Assembly: GCF_026914185.1 (NCBI RefSeq)
Contig: NC_070558.1
Location: 6,705,501-6,769,500, forward strand
DNA from: Puccinia triticina
Lineage: Eukaryota; Basidiomycota; Pucciniomycetes; Pucciniales; Pucciniaceae
DNA: 64,000 bases
Direction: 5' to 3'
In this document: in pieces, positions 52,869-63,090 of the stretch
Layout of the letters: each line of letters begins with the position of its first letter
Position numbering within the stretch: the first letter of the stretch is position 1
Program-made: the position numbers and the translations under genes
The notes under the pieces: generated by a model
The model's database searches: none
What the model was told of the DNA's origin: nothing
The model's input: only the letters and a program-made list of their open reading frames with translations

Positions 52869-54633
52869 AGAGAATCTGCTGTTGGACCTGGGTGCCAGCG
52901 GCACCCGGGTGCCACATCCGTTTTACCTGAAAAATGTGACAATTCACAAGACTAAGAGTTTTTTCATTACTAGTGAGTATGCAATCAATCCTAACATACT
53001 AGGAGATATAAAGAAATAAATGAAAACTATCATGTAACTAAGAGTGGATACAAGACCGACTCTACTATAGGATAGATGAAAAAGTCTGAGAGAGAGATGA
53101 AAACTGCTGAGCAGGCTAAGAAACGTGATTGTGCTACAAGAAACGGTGTTCTTTTAAGAGCGACTAAAGTCTATGTCAGTGCCTAGACTCAGTTCGACTT
53201 AGAGTTTAAACAGTAAGAGATATCTTACTTGGACTCGGAGGAGCACAATCTTTATGGGCTCCAGATACGAGCTGCTAAGGAACCGGAGCAACAGCCGTCT
53301 AACACAGGAGTGTAGCAATCAGTCAGGGTCCTGTCCTTGCTATAGATTTAGGCTTCTGCAACGATCTACTTACCTCCAGTGGAGAGGTCCAATATTCGAT
53401 TGTTGAGGCTATAACCTTGTAGGTCTGGATTGGCGTCGGGTGCGAGCTTTCTGCAATATTGTACAATTATGTACGCATCAGCTTCGGCGCTACCTAGCTA
53501 TGACGAACCCTATACGAGCGTGACTTACCTGCTTGAGGGTCCGCTTTGTTTGGGTCACTTGGGCTCTGCGTCTGGTTCTGACGTGGCTAGAGGAGAGGAA
53601 CAGAGTTTGGCATTTAGCTTCAAACTACTGTCTTGGAGCCGCATGCATATGCATGGGCCTAAGAAATGCGCAGGCTCACCGCTACCCCTTTCAGGGTTAG
53701 GGTTTTGGTCTTTGCGCTTCCTATGCGCTTGCGCACCACCCGAGTCTTGAAAAAAAACAGGCACCCGCACCCGTACCCGGCACCTGCCGGCGGGTGCCGC
53801 GGGTGTACCGGCGGTGTACCGGCGGGTGCCGCCGGAAAGGATCCCTTCCGGGAGACGAGGCTGTTGTAGTCTTGTCGTCCGCAAGGGATCCGCGGACGAC
53901 GAGGCTACAACAGCCTCGTCGCTCGCAAGGGATCCGCGGACGACGAGGCTACAAAAGCCTCGTCGCTCGCAAGTGATCCCTTGCGGGCGACGAGGCTGTG
54001 TCTTGTCGTCCGCAAGGGTTCACTTGCGGACGACGAGGCTGTATCTTGTCGTCCGCAATCACTTGCGGACGACGAGGCTACAACTCGTCGTCCGCAAGTG
54101 ATCCCTTGCGGACGACGAGATACAGCCTCCTCGTCCGCAAGGGATCCCTTCCGGGAGACGAGGCTGTTGTAGCCTCGTCCTCCGCGAGGGATCCGGACGA
54201 CGAGGCTACAACAGCCTCGTCTCACTGAAGGGATCCCTCCCGGACGACGCGCTACAACAGCCTCGTCTCCCGGAAGGGATTCCTCCCAGACGACGAGGCT
54301 ACAACAGCCTCGTCTCCCGGAAGGGATTCCTCCCGGACGACGGCTACAACAGCCTCGTCTCCCGGAAGGGATTCCTCCCGGACGACGGCTACAACAGCCT
54401 CGTCTCCCGGAAGGGATTCCTCCCGGACGACGAGGCTATGCTGTAGCCTCTTCGTCTGGACGACCCAAACTCCGCCGCATCCGGGGGAGCTGGGGCGGTA
54501 CCTGGGCAGGTACCGGGCTGCCGCACCCGTTTTACCCAAAAAACAGGCACCCGCGCGCGGGTGCGGGGCGGGTGCCGGAGGTACCTGCCAACGGGTGCCG
54601 GGTACCTGCCGCGGGTCCAACGGTAGATTCTCT
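52869..54633. mobile_element. Putative TIR element with a palindromic minisatellite core
   Basis: AGAGAATCT with TGTTGGACC on the left is inverted on the right (GGTCCAAC with AGATTCTCT). GC-rich GGGTGCC/GGCACCC runs occur near both ends. The interior includes the array at 53845-54440. No transposase recognised. Boundaries inferred from the inverted ends only. Confidence 0.5.
53845..54440. repeat. Array of CGTCGTCCGCAAGGGATCCC palindromes
   Basis: Alternating inverted units (CCTCGTCGTCCGCAAGGG / CCCTTGCGGACGACGAGG joined by CTACAACAG) form consecutive near-perfect hairpins of about 40 bp. The right half uses variant units (CTCCCGGAAGGGATTCCTCC). Long ORFs here exist on both strands because of the repeat and are not genes. 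Confidence 0.85.
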
Positions 54634-55735
54634 GAGAAAGGGTGACCAGAAGGGATAAAAGACCTAGGGTAACAGGTTGTAATGGGGACAGTTGTGCTGG
54701 GGCGTTAAGGGAAGTGTTGGAGGTTGTGATTGATCAAGAAATAGTCCTTTTGAAGAAAACCTTAGGAGAGGATTATAGCCACAAGACTTGCAAGCAGATT
54801 TTTGGAGGTATTAAGAGTCTTTAACAACTGATGAATGCTTGGAAGACTGCTAGAGAGGGTTTAGAGGATATGACTGCTATACTGAAGTACTAGTCATGGA
54901 TAAAATCTAAAATCTGGGGGGAAAAGGGAGGCAAGAGCCTCCTTATATACCCTTTTGAGGTAATGTAAACTTGTTGTTGGTAGAGTGTTCCAAAACACTC
55001 TTATTTTCTTCTAACCTAATTCTTTTTTGTAAGTAATTTCCTTATATTTTTAGTTTAATATTAGTGTAAGGGTCTGTTATTCATAATGATAGGACTGAGT
55101 TTGGCCCGCACCTGCGCTGCTCACTACGTAACATACTGTGCCTGTGCTGCTCTATCTCTGACACTCTCAAAGAGGAATCACTCTCAGTGAGATGTATACC
55201 TGCTCACCAAGAGGAATCCCTCTTGATGAGCTGGGATAATAGATATGTACCATAATTTCTTGCCAAGAGGGATCCCCTCTCAGAAAGACCCCTCTCTTGG
55301 AGGCAGGTATACATATATCAGCTTGCCAAGAGCTTAGTTCAAAGTCAGCGAGCAGGCTACAAAAAACAACAAAAATTACTGTTGTTACCCACCAAAAAGA
55401 CCTGTTACCCGCCAAAAAGACCCAGGTACTGCTTCTGCGGTTGCCAAGTAACGGTATGAGTGTCTGTTTTGAGAGAAAAAGGAAGGTGGTACCTTCACTA
55501 CTACCTTGGTACTGATTGCCATCTACTTGCAGTGAAAATCTGCACTGCTGCAGGTTTTTAAAACTTTTTCCCAGTTGCTGAACTCCAAGATTTGACAACA
55601 AAGTTTAGCACCCGCCATGAAGATGCTCTAACACACAGGTCATTGCTGGAGCAGAGGCTCTACCCACATGTGCCACAGGGCTTGTACCTGGGTACAGTGG
55701 AGGACTTCCTGTCACAATCTGGGACTCGGGAGTGA
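54634..55735. other. Intergenic, degenerate 39-bp repeats
   Basis: No recognised gene. 55150-55340 holds four or so degenerate units related to 52527-52665. The last bases TCTGG (55736-55740) are the chromovirus target duplication. Confidence 0.45.
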
Positions 55736-55740
55736 TCTGG

Positions 55741-55870
55741 TGTTATAACCATAACTTGATGAGTAGATTGCTAACTGGGGAATGTACAATGTGGGGAGGA
55801 GAGCTTGAAGATAACCTCCTCAGGAATGGAAACCCCTGGCGAGTACAAGGGGGTTTACAAGGTTGTAACA
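55741..55870 (-). repeat. 3' LTR of the chromovirus (130 bp)
   Basis: TGTTATAACC ... GGTTGTAACA. The adjacent inner sequence on the minus strand, AAACGGGGGATAA, is the likely polypurine tract. Confidence 0.9.
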
Positions 55871-55983
55871 TTATCCCCCGTTTAAGCCCAGTCCTTGGCG
55901 GATCCGGCTGTTTCCCCGGGCAGCATTAAAAACCCTGGCTGTTGGGAAAAAAAGCTTGCCCTCCTACATTACTTCTGTTTCTG

Positions 55984-57342
55984 TCAACGTCTTTTGTGCT
56001 TGTTGGCGGCGTCGGGGAATCTTGTATTGAAGTTTTCGACCAACGTCTTGCAGTTCTCGAGGTTTTCCTCCGGTTCCCAGGAGTTCTCTTGAGGCCCAAA
56101 TCCTTTCCAGCTGACCAAATACTCCTGTTTCTTTCCTCGCCCCTGCCGGTCAAGCACTTCTTCCACCTCCCATTCGTCCTCGCCGTCAATGCCTATGGGC
56201 CTGGGTGTTTACACTTGTCGGCTTTCAATCAGATCCGGTTGGTGTTTTTGGAGTAAAGACATGTGAAACACCGGGTGTACACCTCTCAAAGAAGATGGTA
56301 GAGTCAGTTCGTAAGCAGACCGTGAGATAATGTTAGAAATAGGAAAGGGGCCTAGCCATCTGTCGTCCAGCTTAGGGCATGGTCGGGTTGTCGAGATATT
56401 ACGGCTGTTGAGCCACACCTCATCTCCAACTTTCCAGTCCGGATTGGCCCTGACCCGCTTGTCGAATTGATGCTTCATTGATTCCTGTGCGCGTTGAAGG
56501 CATTCCTTCAGTTCTTCTTGGACCCGGCTGAGGTGTTTGAGGCGTTCTTCGACCGCCGGTAGGCACTGTTCAGGTGAGGGTATTCGCCCATAAGACAGGT
56601 TGAATCCATAATTAGCTTTGAACGGCGAGATGCCGGTTGATGCATGGTCGTGATTGTTGTGGGCAAATTCGGCTGTTGGGAGCAGTGGTGCCCAGTTGGT
56701 CTGATGGTACCCAACAAAATGACGCAAGTATTGTTCAATGGCTTTGTTGGCGATTTCTGATTGGCCGTTGGTTTGGGGGTGGAATGCTGTCGAAGGGCGG
56801 ATTCTGATTCCCAGCTGCTGGTCCAGTTCTCTTGTGATTTGAGAAATGAATATGGACCCTCGATCGGATATTATTGTCTTCGGCGTACCGTGCAATTTCC
56901 ACACGTTGTTGAGCATTAGATGGGCCAGGCCTTCAGCGTTAAGTGTTTTGCTGCAAGGGATGAAGTGAGCCATTTTCGTCAAGCGGTCCACCACTGTCAA
57001 GATACTATTGAATCCGTCCGAAGTCAGAAGATCGGTAATTAAGTCATAGCTGATATCGGTCCATGGACCTGCTGGAATTGGAAGGGGTTCAAATAGTCCA
57101 AAAGGCTTCTGCGTGCACGGTTTGCTCCGTTGACAGGAGTCGCAGCCGTCGACGTAGCGGTTGACGAGTTGCTTGATGGAAGTCCAGGTAAAAGAGCGCT
57201 GAATCAGGTTGAGGGTTTTAGCACGTCCGGGGTGGCCGGCGAGTTTTGAATCGTGATGACTTCTGACGATCTGATTTCTCAATTCCGTGTTACGTGGGAC
57301 AACAACACAATGACCGTAACAGAGGAGATTGTTCCTGACCAA
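55984..57342 (-). pseudogene. pol: Integrase and chromodomain of the chromovirus
   Basis: Integrase inserts element DNA. The HHCC finger (HHDSKLAGH, CDSCQRSK) and DDE residues (SYDLI, ISDRGS, GQSEIANK) are present. The C-terminal part ends with SLRGVHPVFHMSLL. A TAA at 56209-56211 (probably CAA originally) separates integrase from a chromodomain in the same frame (EEVLDRQ, EYLVSWKGFG, SWEPEENL). Chromodomains in this lineage are thought to steer integration to marked chromatin. Separated from RNase H by another in-frame TAA at 57343-57345. Confidence 0.9.
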
Positions 57343-60227
57343 TTAACGAGATAACTTGGGGTTCAAGCGTCTGGATGCCGGTGATTCGACCGATTTCAAC
57401 AGTGTCATGTAGTCGTCATCTTCAGGCCCGGCCTCCCGTATTGCTTTGACGATCTCCGTGTCTGTCAAAATATTCCCGGAAGAAAGAGGCTGGCCAGCTG
57501 AGACAGGCACCAGTGAGGACAAAATTGAATCACATTGCGGGGGTGCTAATGTACTATTAGGCTCTGAAGAAGAGCAACCAATGAACCCATTGGGAGTACA
57601 CACCCCATCGTCAAGTTGCCTAGCTTCCCTCGTGGGATCCTTGTCCGTCAATGAGGGTTTTGTCGGGCATGACGAAGCTGCAATGGAGTCCAAACCAAGG
57701 ACGTCAAGTTCAAACCAGTAGTCAGCGTTATTTAGGTCCACCGATTCATCAACAAAACAGGCTTCAAACTCGGCGATGGCGGTAAATGTGTCCGGCCAAA
57801 TGTTCTCAGGTCTGAGTAGTTGTCCAAATGACAGTTTCTCTTCCTTGTCCGGGGCCAGGTCTGGTCGTCGGGACAGCGCGTCAGGGCGCGCGGCTTCATG
57901 GACCGGTCGAAAGACAATGTCGAAGTCAAAACAGCCGAGTAATTCAGCCCATCTGGCCTGCCGTTGGGTGAGTCTCTTTGTGGTCATGAAGTGCTCAAGG
58001 TTGCGGTGATTGGTGTAGACAATGGCGTGGAGCCTGTGCGGATTGCCTTCCAGGTACTGTCGCCATTCCTTGAACGCTGCCACTATCGCCAGTAATTCTT
58101 TGTCAAAAATCTCATAATTGCGTTCTGCTTTGATGAGTGACCGTGACAGGTAAGCAACCGGGTGGAGGAGGTTGTCTTTTGGGCAAACCTGGGACAGAAC
58201 AGCGCCTAACGCAAAGTCCGAGCAGTCACACTCTAGGATGAACGGCCGGCACGCATCGGCGATCTTCAAGATAGGTGCCGTCGTGAATGAAACTTTCAGG
58301 TGGTCAAAGGCAGCTTGGCATTCCGGAGACCAACTGAATTTTGATTTCTTCTTGGTCAGATTGTGGAGGGGTCGTGCATCTCTGGAAAAATGATCAATGA
58401 ATTGCCGGTAGAAATTTGCGAATCCAATAAACCATTGTAGCTCGGTGATATTCCGGGGTGGGGACAAGTCAGTCACGGCCTTGACCTTAGTCGGATCCAT
58501 CCGGAGTCGATTGTACAAAATTGAAAGCCCCAGATACTCGACTTCGCTCTTGGAAAACTCACATTTTTCGGGTTTCAGCCACAGGGTGTGTTTGCTCAAC
58601 GTTTCAAGTACCGTCTTGACTGCTGCCTCGTGATTGGATCCCTTCTTTGTATAGATCATGATGTCGTCCAGGTAAGCCGCCACATCTTTCCCGATTCGGC
58701 CCAGTAGAATATCCTGCATGAAATACTGAAAATACCCAGGTGTGCCGGTCGGCCCAAACGGCATCGTCAAAGGAGCAAATTGCCCTGAACAACAGATAAA
58801 CACCAGCTTGTCCTCGTCGCCCTCAGCAACACGGAGGTTACCATACGCGTTTCGTAAATCAAGCTTGGTGAAAGTGTCGGCGTCTAAGAGGCTGTCGACC
58901 AGATCCATTGTGAGGGGCAGTGGGTACTTGTTCTTGACGGTCACAGCGTTGAGTTTCCGGTAGTCGAAGCATGGTCGAAGATTGCCATCCTTCTTCCCGG
59001 CGAATATGACTGGAGCCGCCCATGGGGAAGTGGTTCGGCAAATAGTCCCGTTCGTAAGCCCTTTGTTGATCAGGGTGTCCAAGGCTTCATTCTCAGCGGG
59101 GGACAGGGGAATGATCCGGCTGGCCTGCGGCACTGCGCCTGGCGTCAGCTCAACCCTAAAGTCGTATCGGCGGTGGGGGGGTAGGCCTTGCGAGGCGGAT
59201 TTCTGGAACATCCTGAGGTACTGGTGGTATGAGGCGGGGACAAGCTCCTCAATGGATTTGGCGGGTGTCTGCGCGGCGGCCCGGGCGGCCAGACGGGCGG
59301 AAGTTGACCAAGACGTCCGGGCGGTCAAAAGTCCTATAGTATTAGGGGAAGCGCACTGGCTAGCTGAAACTGGGCGGTTGGAAGGTTGGCAAGACTCACA
59401 ATGCGGGGGTGCTAGCGTGTCTTCCAACTGTGTTGGATGGGTAGACACACACCCCCTCGTCAGAATCCTAGCTTCTCTCCTGGGCTGGTCCAATGGGGAG
59501 GGTTTTGGCGGAGACGACAAAGCTGCACAGACAGCTGCAACAGGCAGCCGGGCGGTCGGGGGTTTTAAAGGGTGGGGAAGAGCACACTGGCTAGCTGAAA
59601 CAGGGTGTTTCGAAAGTTGGCAAGACTCACAATGCGGGGGTGCTAGCGTGTCTTCCAACTGTGTTGGATGGGTAGACACACACCCCCTCGTCAGAATCCT
59701 AGCTTCCCTCCTGGGCTGATCCAATGGGGAGGGTTTTGGCGGATATGACGAAGCTGTAGAGACAGCCGCATCGGATGGGAGAATACGGCGGTTAGTCCAG
59801 TTGATCAAGTGGCCATTGCGGCGCAGCCACGGCATGCCGAGGATGCCGTTGTAAGAGTCTTTCAGGGTGGTGACAATCATGCGGGACGGGGTGGTTTCAT
59901 TTTGGAGGGTGACAGAGAGTTCAAACGAGGCGGGGCGGGTCAATCCGTCAAATCCGGAGACGGTACGGTGGGTGGGTGTAGCGTGTTGCAGCAATCCGAG
60001 GCGGCGGGCGTAGGATTCACTCAGCACGTTGTGGGTGGCTCCCGAATCAATGAGAAAAGAGGGAATGAATGTGGCTCGTGGGACGTTAGAAATTGAGACG
60101 GCTAACGACAAGAATAATCTTGGGTCAATTGTATTGCATTTAAAATTCAACTCGCTAGCGCCGACATCTACTCTAACAACAGTGGGTTTACTCAGATTAG
60201 GCACATTGATCAGACCTGAGCTTCCCC
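57343..60227 (-). pseudogene. pol: Protease, RT and RNase H of the chromovirus
   Basis: Open from the predicted frameshift to 57343. The protease has FLIDSGATHNVLS, and ILGMPWL near its end. RT has FDYRKLNAVT, LDLRNAYGN and an intact YLDD box. RNase H keeps ECDCSD and FDKELL, but the third catalytic position reads TNHRNLEHF where Asp is expected (58009-58011). A proline-rich module is duplicated in tandem between protease and RT (59300-59765), with a third diverged copy after RNase H (about 57490-57665). The frame ends at TAA and integrase follows in the same frame. Confidence 0.9.
59300..59765 (-). repeat. 231-bp tandem duplication in chromovirus pol
   Basis: Two near-identical units, offset 231 bp (GGTTTTGGCG at 59501 and 59732), each encoding PPKPSPLDQPRREAR and DTLAPPHCESC segments. 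In frame, so the protein is simply lengthened. A diverged third unit encodes PTKPS, TREAR and STLAPPQC near the end of the RNase H ORF. Confidence 0.85.
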
Positions 60228-61247
60228 ATTTTTTGACAAGCTCGCGTTCTCATTGGTCGGGGTCGCTTGATTGGCACGGAGCGTGTTGTTTTTGGCTTGG
60301 AGTGTGGCGATGCGGGCAGTCGAAGACACTTGCTGGCGTCCCCTACCGTCCTTGCACCCGCTCGAACAACCGCGGGAGATGTGACCCTCTTGCCCACAGC
60401 GGAAAGAAAGGTTCAACTCGACTCGGCGGGCTTGTTTGGTGTGGGATAACGGGATGCGCTTGTTGGTCTTCTGTTGGAAAGCGGACAGGTCCATCGCGTT
60501 GGGGTCTGGGGCTGGGTTGCTGGAAGTGGAGGGGGAGGGTCTGGTGGAATATTGGTTTGCTATCCCCTCAATGGTCTGTCCGGCCCTCAACACCAACGCC
60601 TGCATATCTTGCAAGGTTGCAAAAGCCACGCTGCTCATAACTATCCCCAGCTGGACCTTCTCCTTCAGCCCTTGTTGATAAAGGCTCATGAGCGGACCGT
60701 CGGCCCATCCAATCGCGCGGGCTTGCATGTTGAAAGTCTGGGTGTAGGCTGACACGGTCCCTGTTTGGCGGAGGCTTCTTAAGGCGATCTCGGATTTCTG
60801 CTTGCGGTTGTGGTTGTAGAAGCTGGCCGAAAAATCGTTGAGGAAGTTCTGAAATACGATAGGTTCGCCTCGGACCAGTTTTTCCAAGTACTGTTGGGCC
60901 CAGGTTGCCGCATAATCCGTTAAGAAGGACACCGCAAAGGCGACTTTAGTGGAGTCGCTGGGGAATCGTTCGGGGAAGGTGATTGTGTGGAGGCCAATCT
61001 GGCTGATGAAAGCTTCGGCTAGGGCGCCACGGGTCCCGTCGAACGCCTTCGGTTTCGCAAGAACAAGGGCGCTGGGGGCTGGCGCTGGCGCAAGGGGTTG
61101 GGCAGGTTGGGCTTGGTTGTCGACGTTGGCGGCTTCCGCGATCCGGGCTTCGGCCAGACGGAGTCGTTCCTCGACAGCCACACGTTGAGCCCGCTCCTCA
61201 TCCATCCTGACCCTCATCGCTTCCAATTGGGCGTTGAGTGCGTCCAT
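60210..61247 (-). CDS. gag: Gag of the chromovirus
   Basis: 345 residues, ATG at 61247. A coiled-coil-like N-terminus (MDALNAQLEAMRVRMDEER) and Ala/Pro linker precede a retrotransposon-gag core (ATWAQQYLEKLVRGEP, FYNHNRKQKSEIALRSLRQ). The single zinc knuckle reads SFRCGQEGHISRGC: the first Cys of C-x2-C is Ser (one base change), so zinc binding is probably weakened. It ends with TGA at 60210-60212, overlapping pol in the -1 frame. Confidence 0.9.
   Translation of the reverse strand: MDALNAQLEAMRVRMDEERAQRVAVEERLRLAEARIAEAANVDNQAQPAQPLAPAPAPSALVLAKPKAFDGTRGALAEAFISQIGLHTITFPERFPSDSTKVAFAVSFLTDYAATWAQQYLEKLVRGEPIVFQNFLNDFSASFYNHNRKQKSEIALRSLRQTGTVSAYTQTFNMQARAIGWADGPLMSLYQQGLKEKVQLGIVMSSVAFATLQDMQALVLRAGQTIEGIANQYSTRPSPSTSSNPAPDPNAMDLSAFQQKTNKRIPLSHTKQARRVELNLSFRCGQEGHISRGCSSGCKDGRGRQQVSSTARIATLQAKNNTLRANQATPTNENASLSKNGEAQV
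60228..60234 (-). promoter_or_regulatory. Putative -1 frameshift heptamer A-AAA-AAT
   Basis: In the gag frame TCA AAA AAT gives A-AAA-AAT, fitting X-XXY-YYZ. A -1 slip leads through WGSSGLIN into the protease frame without a stop, five codons before the gag TGA. CTCAG and CTGAG downstream could pair as a weak stem. Confidence 0.65.
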
Positions 61248-61752
61248 GTCGTCGGGAGGGCGTCGGCTTTGTCCAAAGAGAAGAGAGGTCGAAACCGTTC
61301 GAGGTCAGCGGGTGAATGCTTTGCCAAGCTCACAGAGGGGGACGTAAAAACGTAATTTTGTGAAGGACGTTACTGCCGTATGACACGGGCTGCCCTTGCC
61401 ACAGTGTACCCTAAAACCTTGGAACGCGTTTTGGTCTTGGGTGTTTGCTGGGGGGGTCTGAGGTTTGCTCCGCGGGCCGTCCGAGTTGTTGGCTAGCGGG
61501 GAGTGGCGGTATTGGTCGGCAGAGGACAAAAGCTGTCAGGTCGGTGGAGGGTGATGAAGCAATAGGGTAGAGTCTAAAGTAGAGGATCGGTAAAGTTTGA
61601 GGGTGATGGATAGGGTTCAAAGGGGAGGGGGTTTTCTGGAGGGCTGTTCTACGGCGTTCCAAGGCTGTTCCGGCGACGGCGGCTGTCCTTGAACGGTGGC
61701 GGAGCTGAGGGGATTTGGAACGGGAAAAAAAAAATTTATAGAGTTAGCAATA

Positions 61753-61882
61753 TGTTATAACCATAACTTGATGAGTAGATTACTAACTGGGGAATGTACA
61801 ATGTGGGGAGGAGAGCTTGAAGATAACCTCCTCAGGAATGGAAACCCCTGGCGAGTACAAGGGGGTTTACAAGGTTGTAACT
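61753..61882 (-). repeat. 5' LTR of the chromovirus (130 bp)
   Basis: Near-identical to 55741-55870; its outermost base is T instead of A. The minus-strand sequence just inside (TATTGCTAACTC) does not match a common tRNA 3' end that I recognise, so primer use is unresolved. Confidence 0.9.
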
Positions 61883-61887
61883 TCTGG

Positions 61888-63090
61888 GAGGCTCCCAGAG
61901 TCCCAAAGCCTATATTTCCCTGCAAAATTTGGCTCAGATCTGGGACTGGAAGGCGTTCCCAGATTTATGGGAAGTCCTTGAGTGGATGTACATATCTATT
62001 TATGCAATAGGGAGTTTCATAGTTGGCCTGGTGCAACCTGCATGCACTTTTTTAAGTTGGCATTCAAGTCATATCTTGAACACCAAGTTGCAAAAGCTCA
62101 TGCAATTTGCACATTGCAACTCACACTTTACATCAACCCACAGGCCTTCTGGAATCTACATCAACCCACAGGCCTTCTGGAATCAAAAATGCATTTTTTC
62201 AAGCTAATGCTCAAGAAAACCCCTGAACATCAACTTGCAAAATTTTGTGCAAGTTTCAACTGGCCAACTTTGAATCCTCCTATCTATCAAATTGACCTTG
62301 GGATCTCAAATGATTGACAAGATTTTTTTTCCAAGCTCCTCTTCTTTTTTTTCTTGAGGCGTGTATCCTCTTTCTGAGCCTGAAAGAGGTGTAGAAATCC
62401 TCACCACATTTTTTTTTCTTCATGTCAAGTCATGCGGTAAAGCCAACAGCATGGCTGTGGGCAGGCCACAAATGGAGGACTTCCTGTGCAATCTGGGACC
62501 CCCGCAGATCTTGTTTTAGACCCAAAAAGTCTAGATTTTTGCAGGGAAATTTATCTCTTTGGGCTTGAGATCACATCTGGGAGGCCCACAGATCTTGCAG
62601 GGAAGTCACCCAATATTGTGGCTGCCCTGCCAATTTTTGACGTTGGCCGGCAGCCAGCTGATCTGGCGAGATAGCGCGAGGTCAAGCCAACAGGCGGCCA
62701 CCCAACGGATTCAACCCGGTGAGTGCATAGAGTTTTCGGCGGTATCGGCTTGAGCGGGTCGGATGGTCTGGCCAACGTACTTTCGACCCATCCCCGACCA
62801 CACTTTGCACATTGCTTGCCTGCGTATGCATGCGTGTTCTGTTATGCAATATGCCAAACCCACACCAAACCGAACAGCGCTAATTTTTCCACTGAAAGCC
62901 GTTTGACACTCGAGCCTTCGGCCCGGCTTCGTTCAAATACAACCACTCGAGATTCAACAAGCACTACTCTCACCGGAACCAACGACTCTAGAAGAATCCA
63001 CACTCACTCGCACGTCGCCAGTCCGAGGTTCACAACGAAAACAAGACGTAAAAGAAAGACAAAAACCCGAACAGAAGAGCCACAATTTTC
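61888..63090. other. Intergenic region upstream of GAR1
   Basis: Contains a tandem pair (CATCAACCCACAGGCCTTCTGG twice near 62135 and 62160) and a GGAGGACTTCCTGT motif (62476) also found near 55700. The GAR1 promoter and 5' UTR should lie in 62770-63090. No TATA box is convincing. Confidence 0.45.

Larger units (their letters stand above)
55741..61882 (-). mobile_element. Ty3 chromovirus with 130-bp LTRs
   Basis: 6142-bp minus-strand element flanked by TCTGG (55736-55740 and 61883-61887). Order: 5' LTR (61753-61882), gag, protease, RT, RNase H, integrase, chromodomain, 3' LTR (55741-55870). LTRs differ at two positions. Two in-frame stops, a lost RNase H Asp and an altered zinc knuckle make it non-autonomous now. 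Unlike A1/A2 it has very short LTRs, a 5-bp duplication and a chromodomain, so it is a separate lineage. Confidence 0.95.

Noticed and set aside
53666..54225. Overlapping ORFs on both strands with Thr/Arg-rich repeats
   Set aside because: Produced by the palindromic minisatellite, which lacks stops in several frames.
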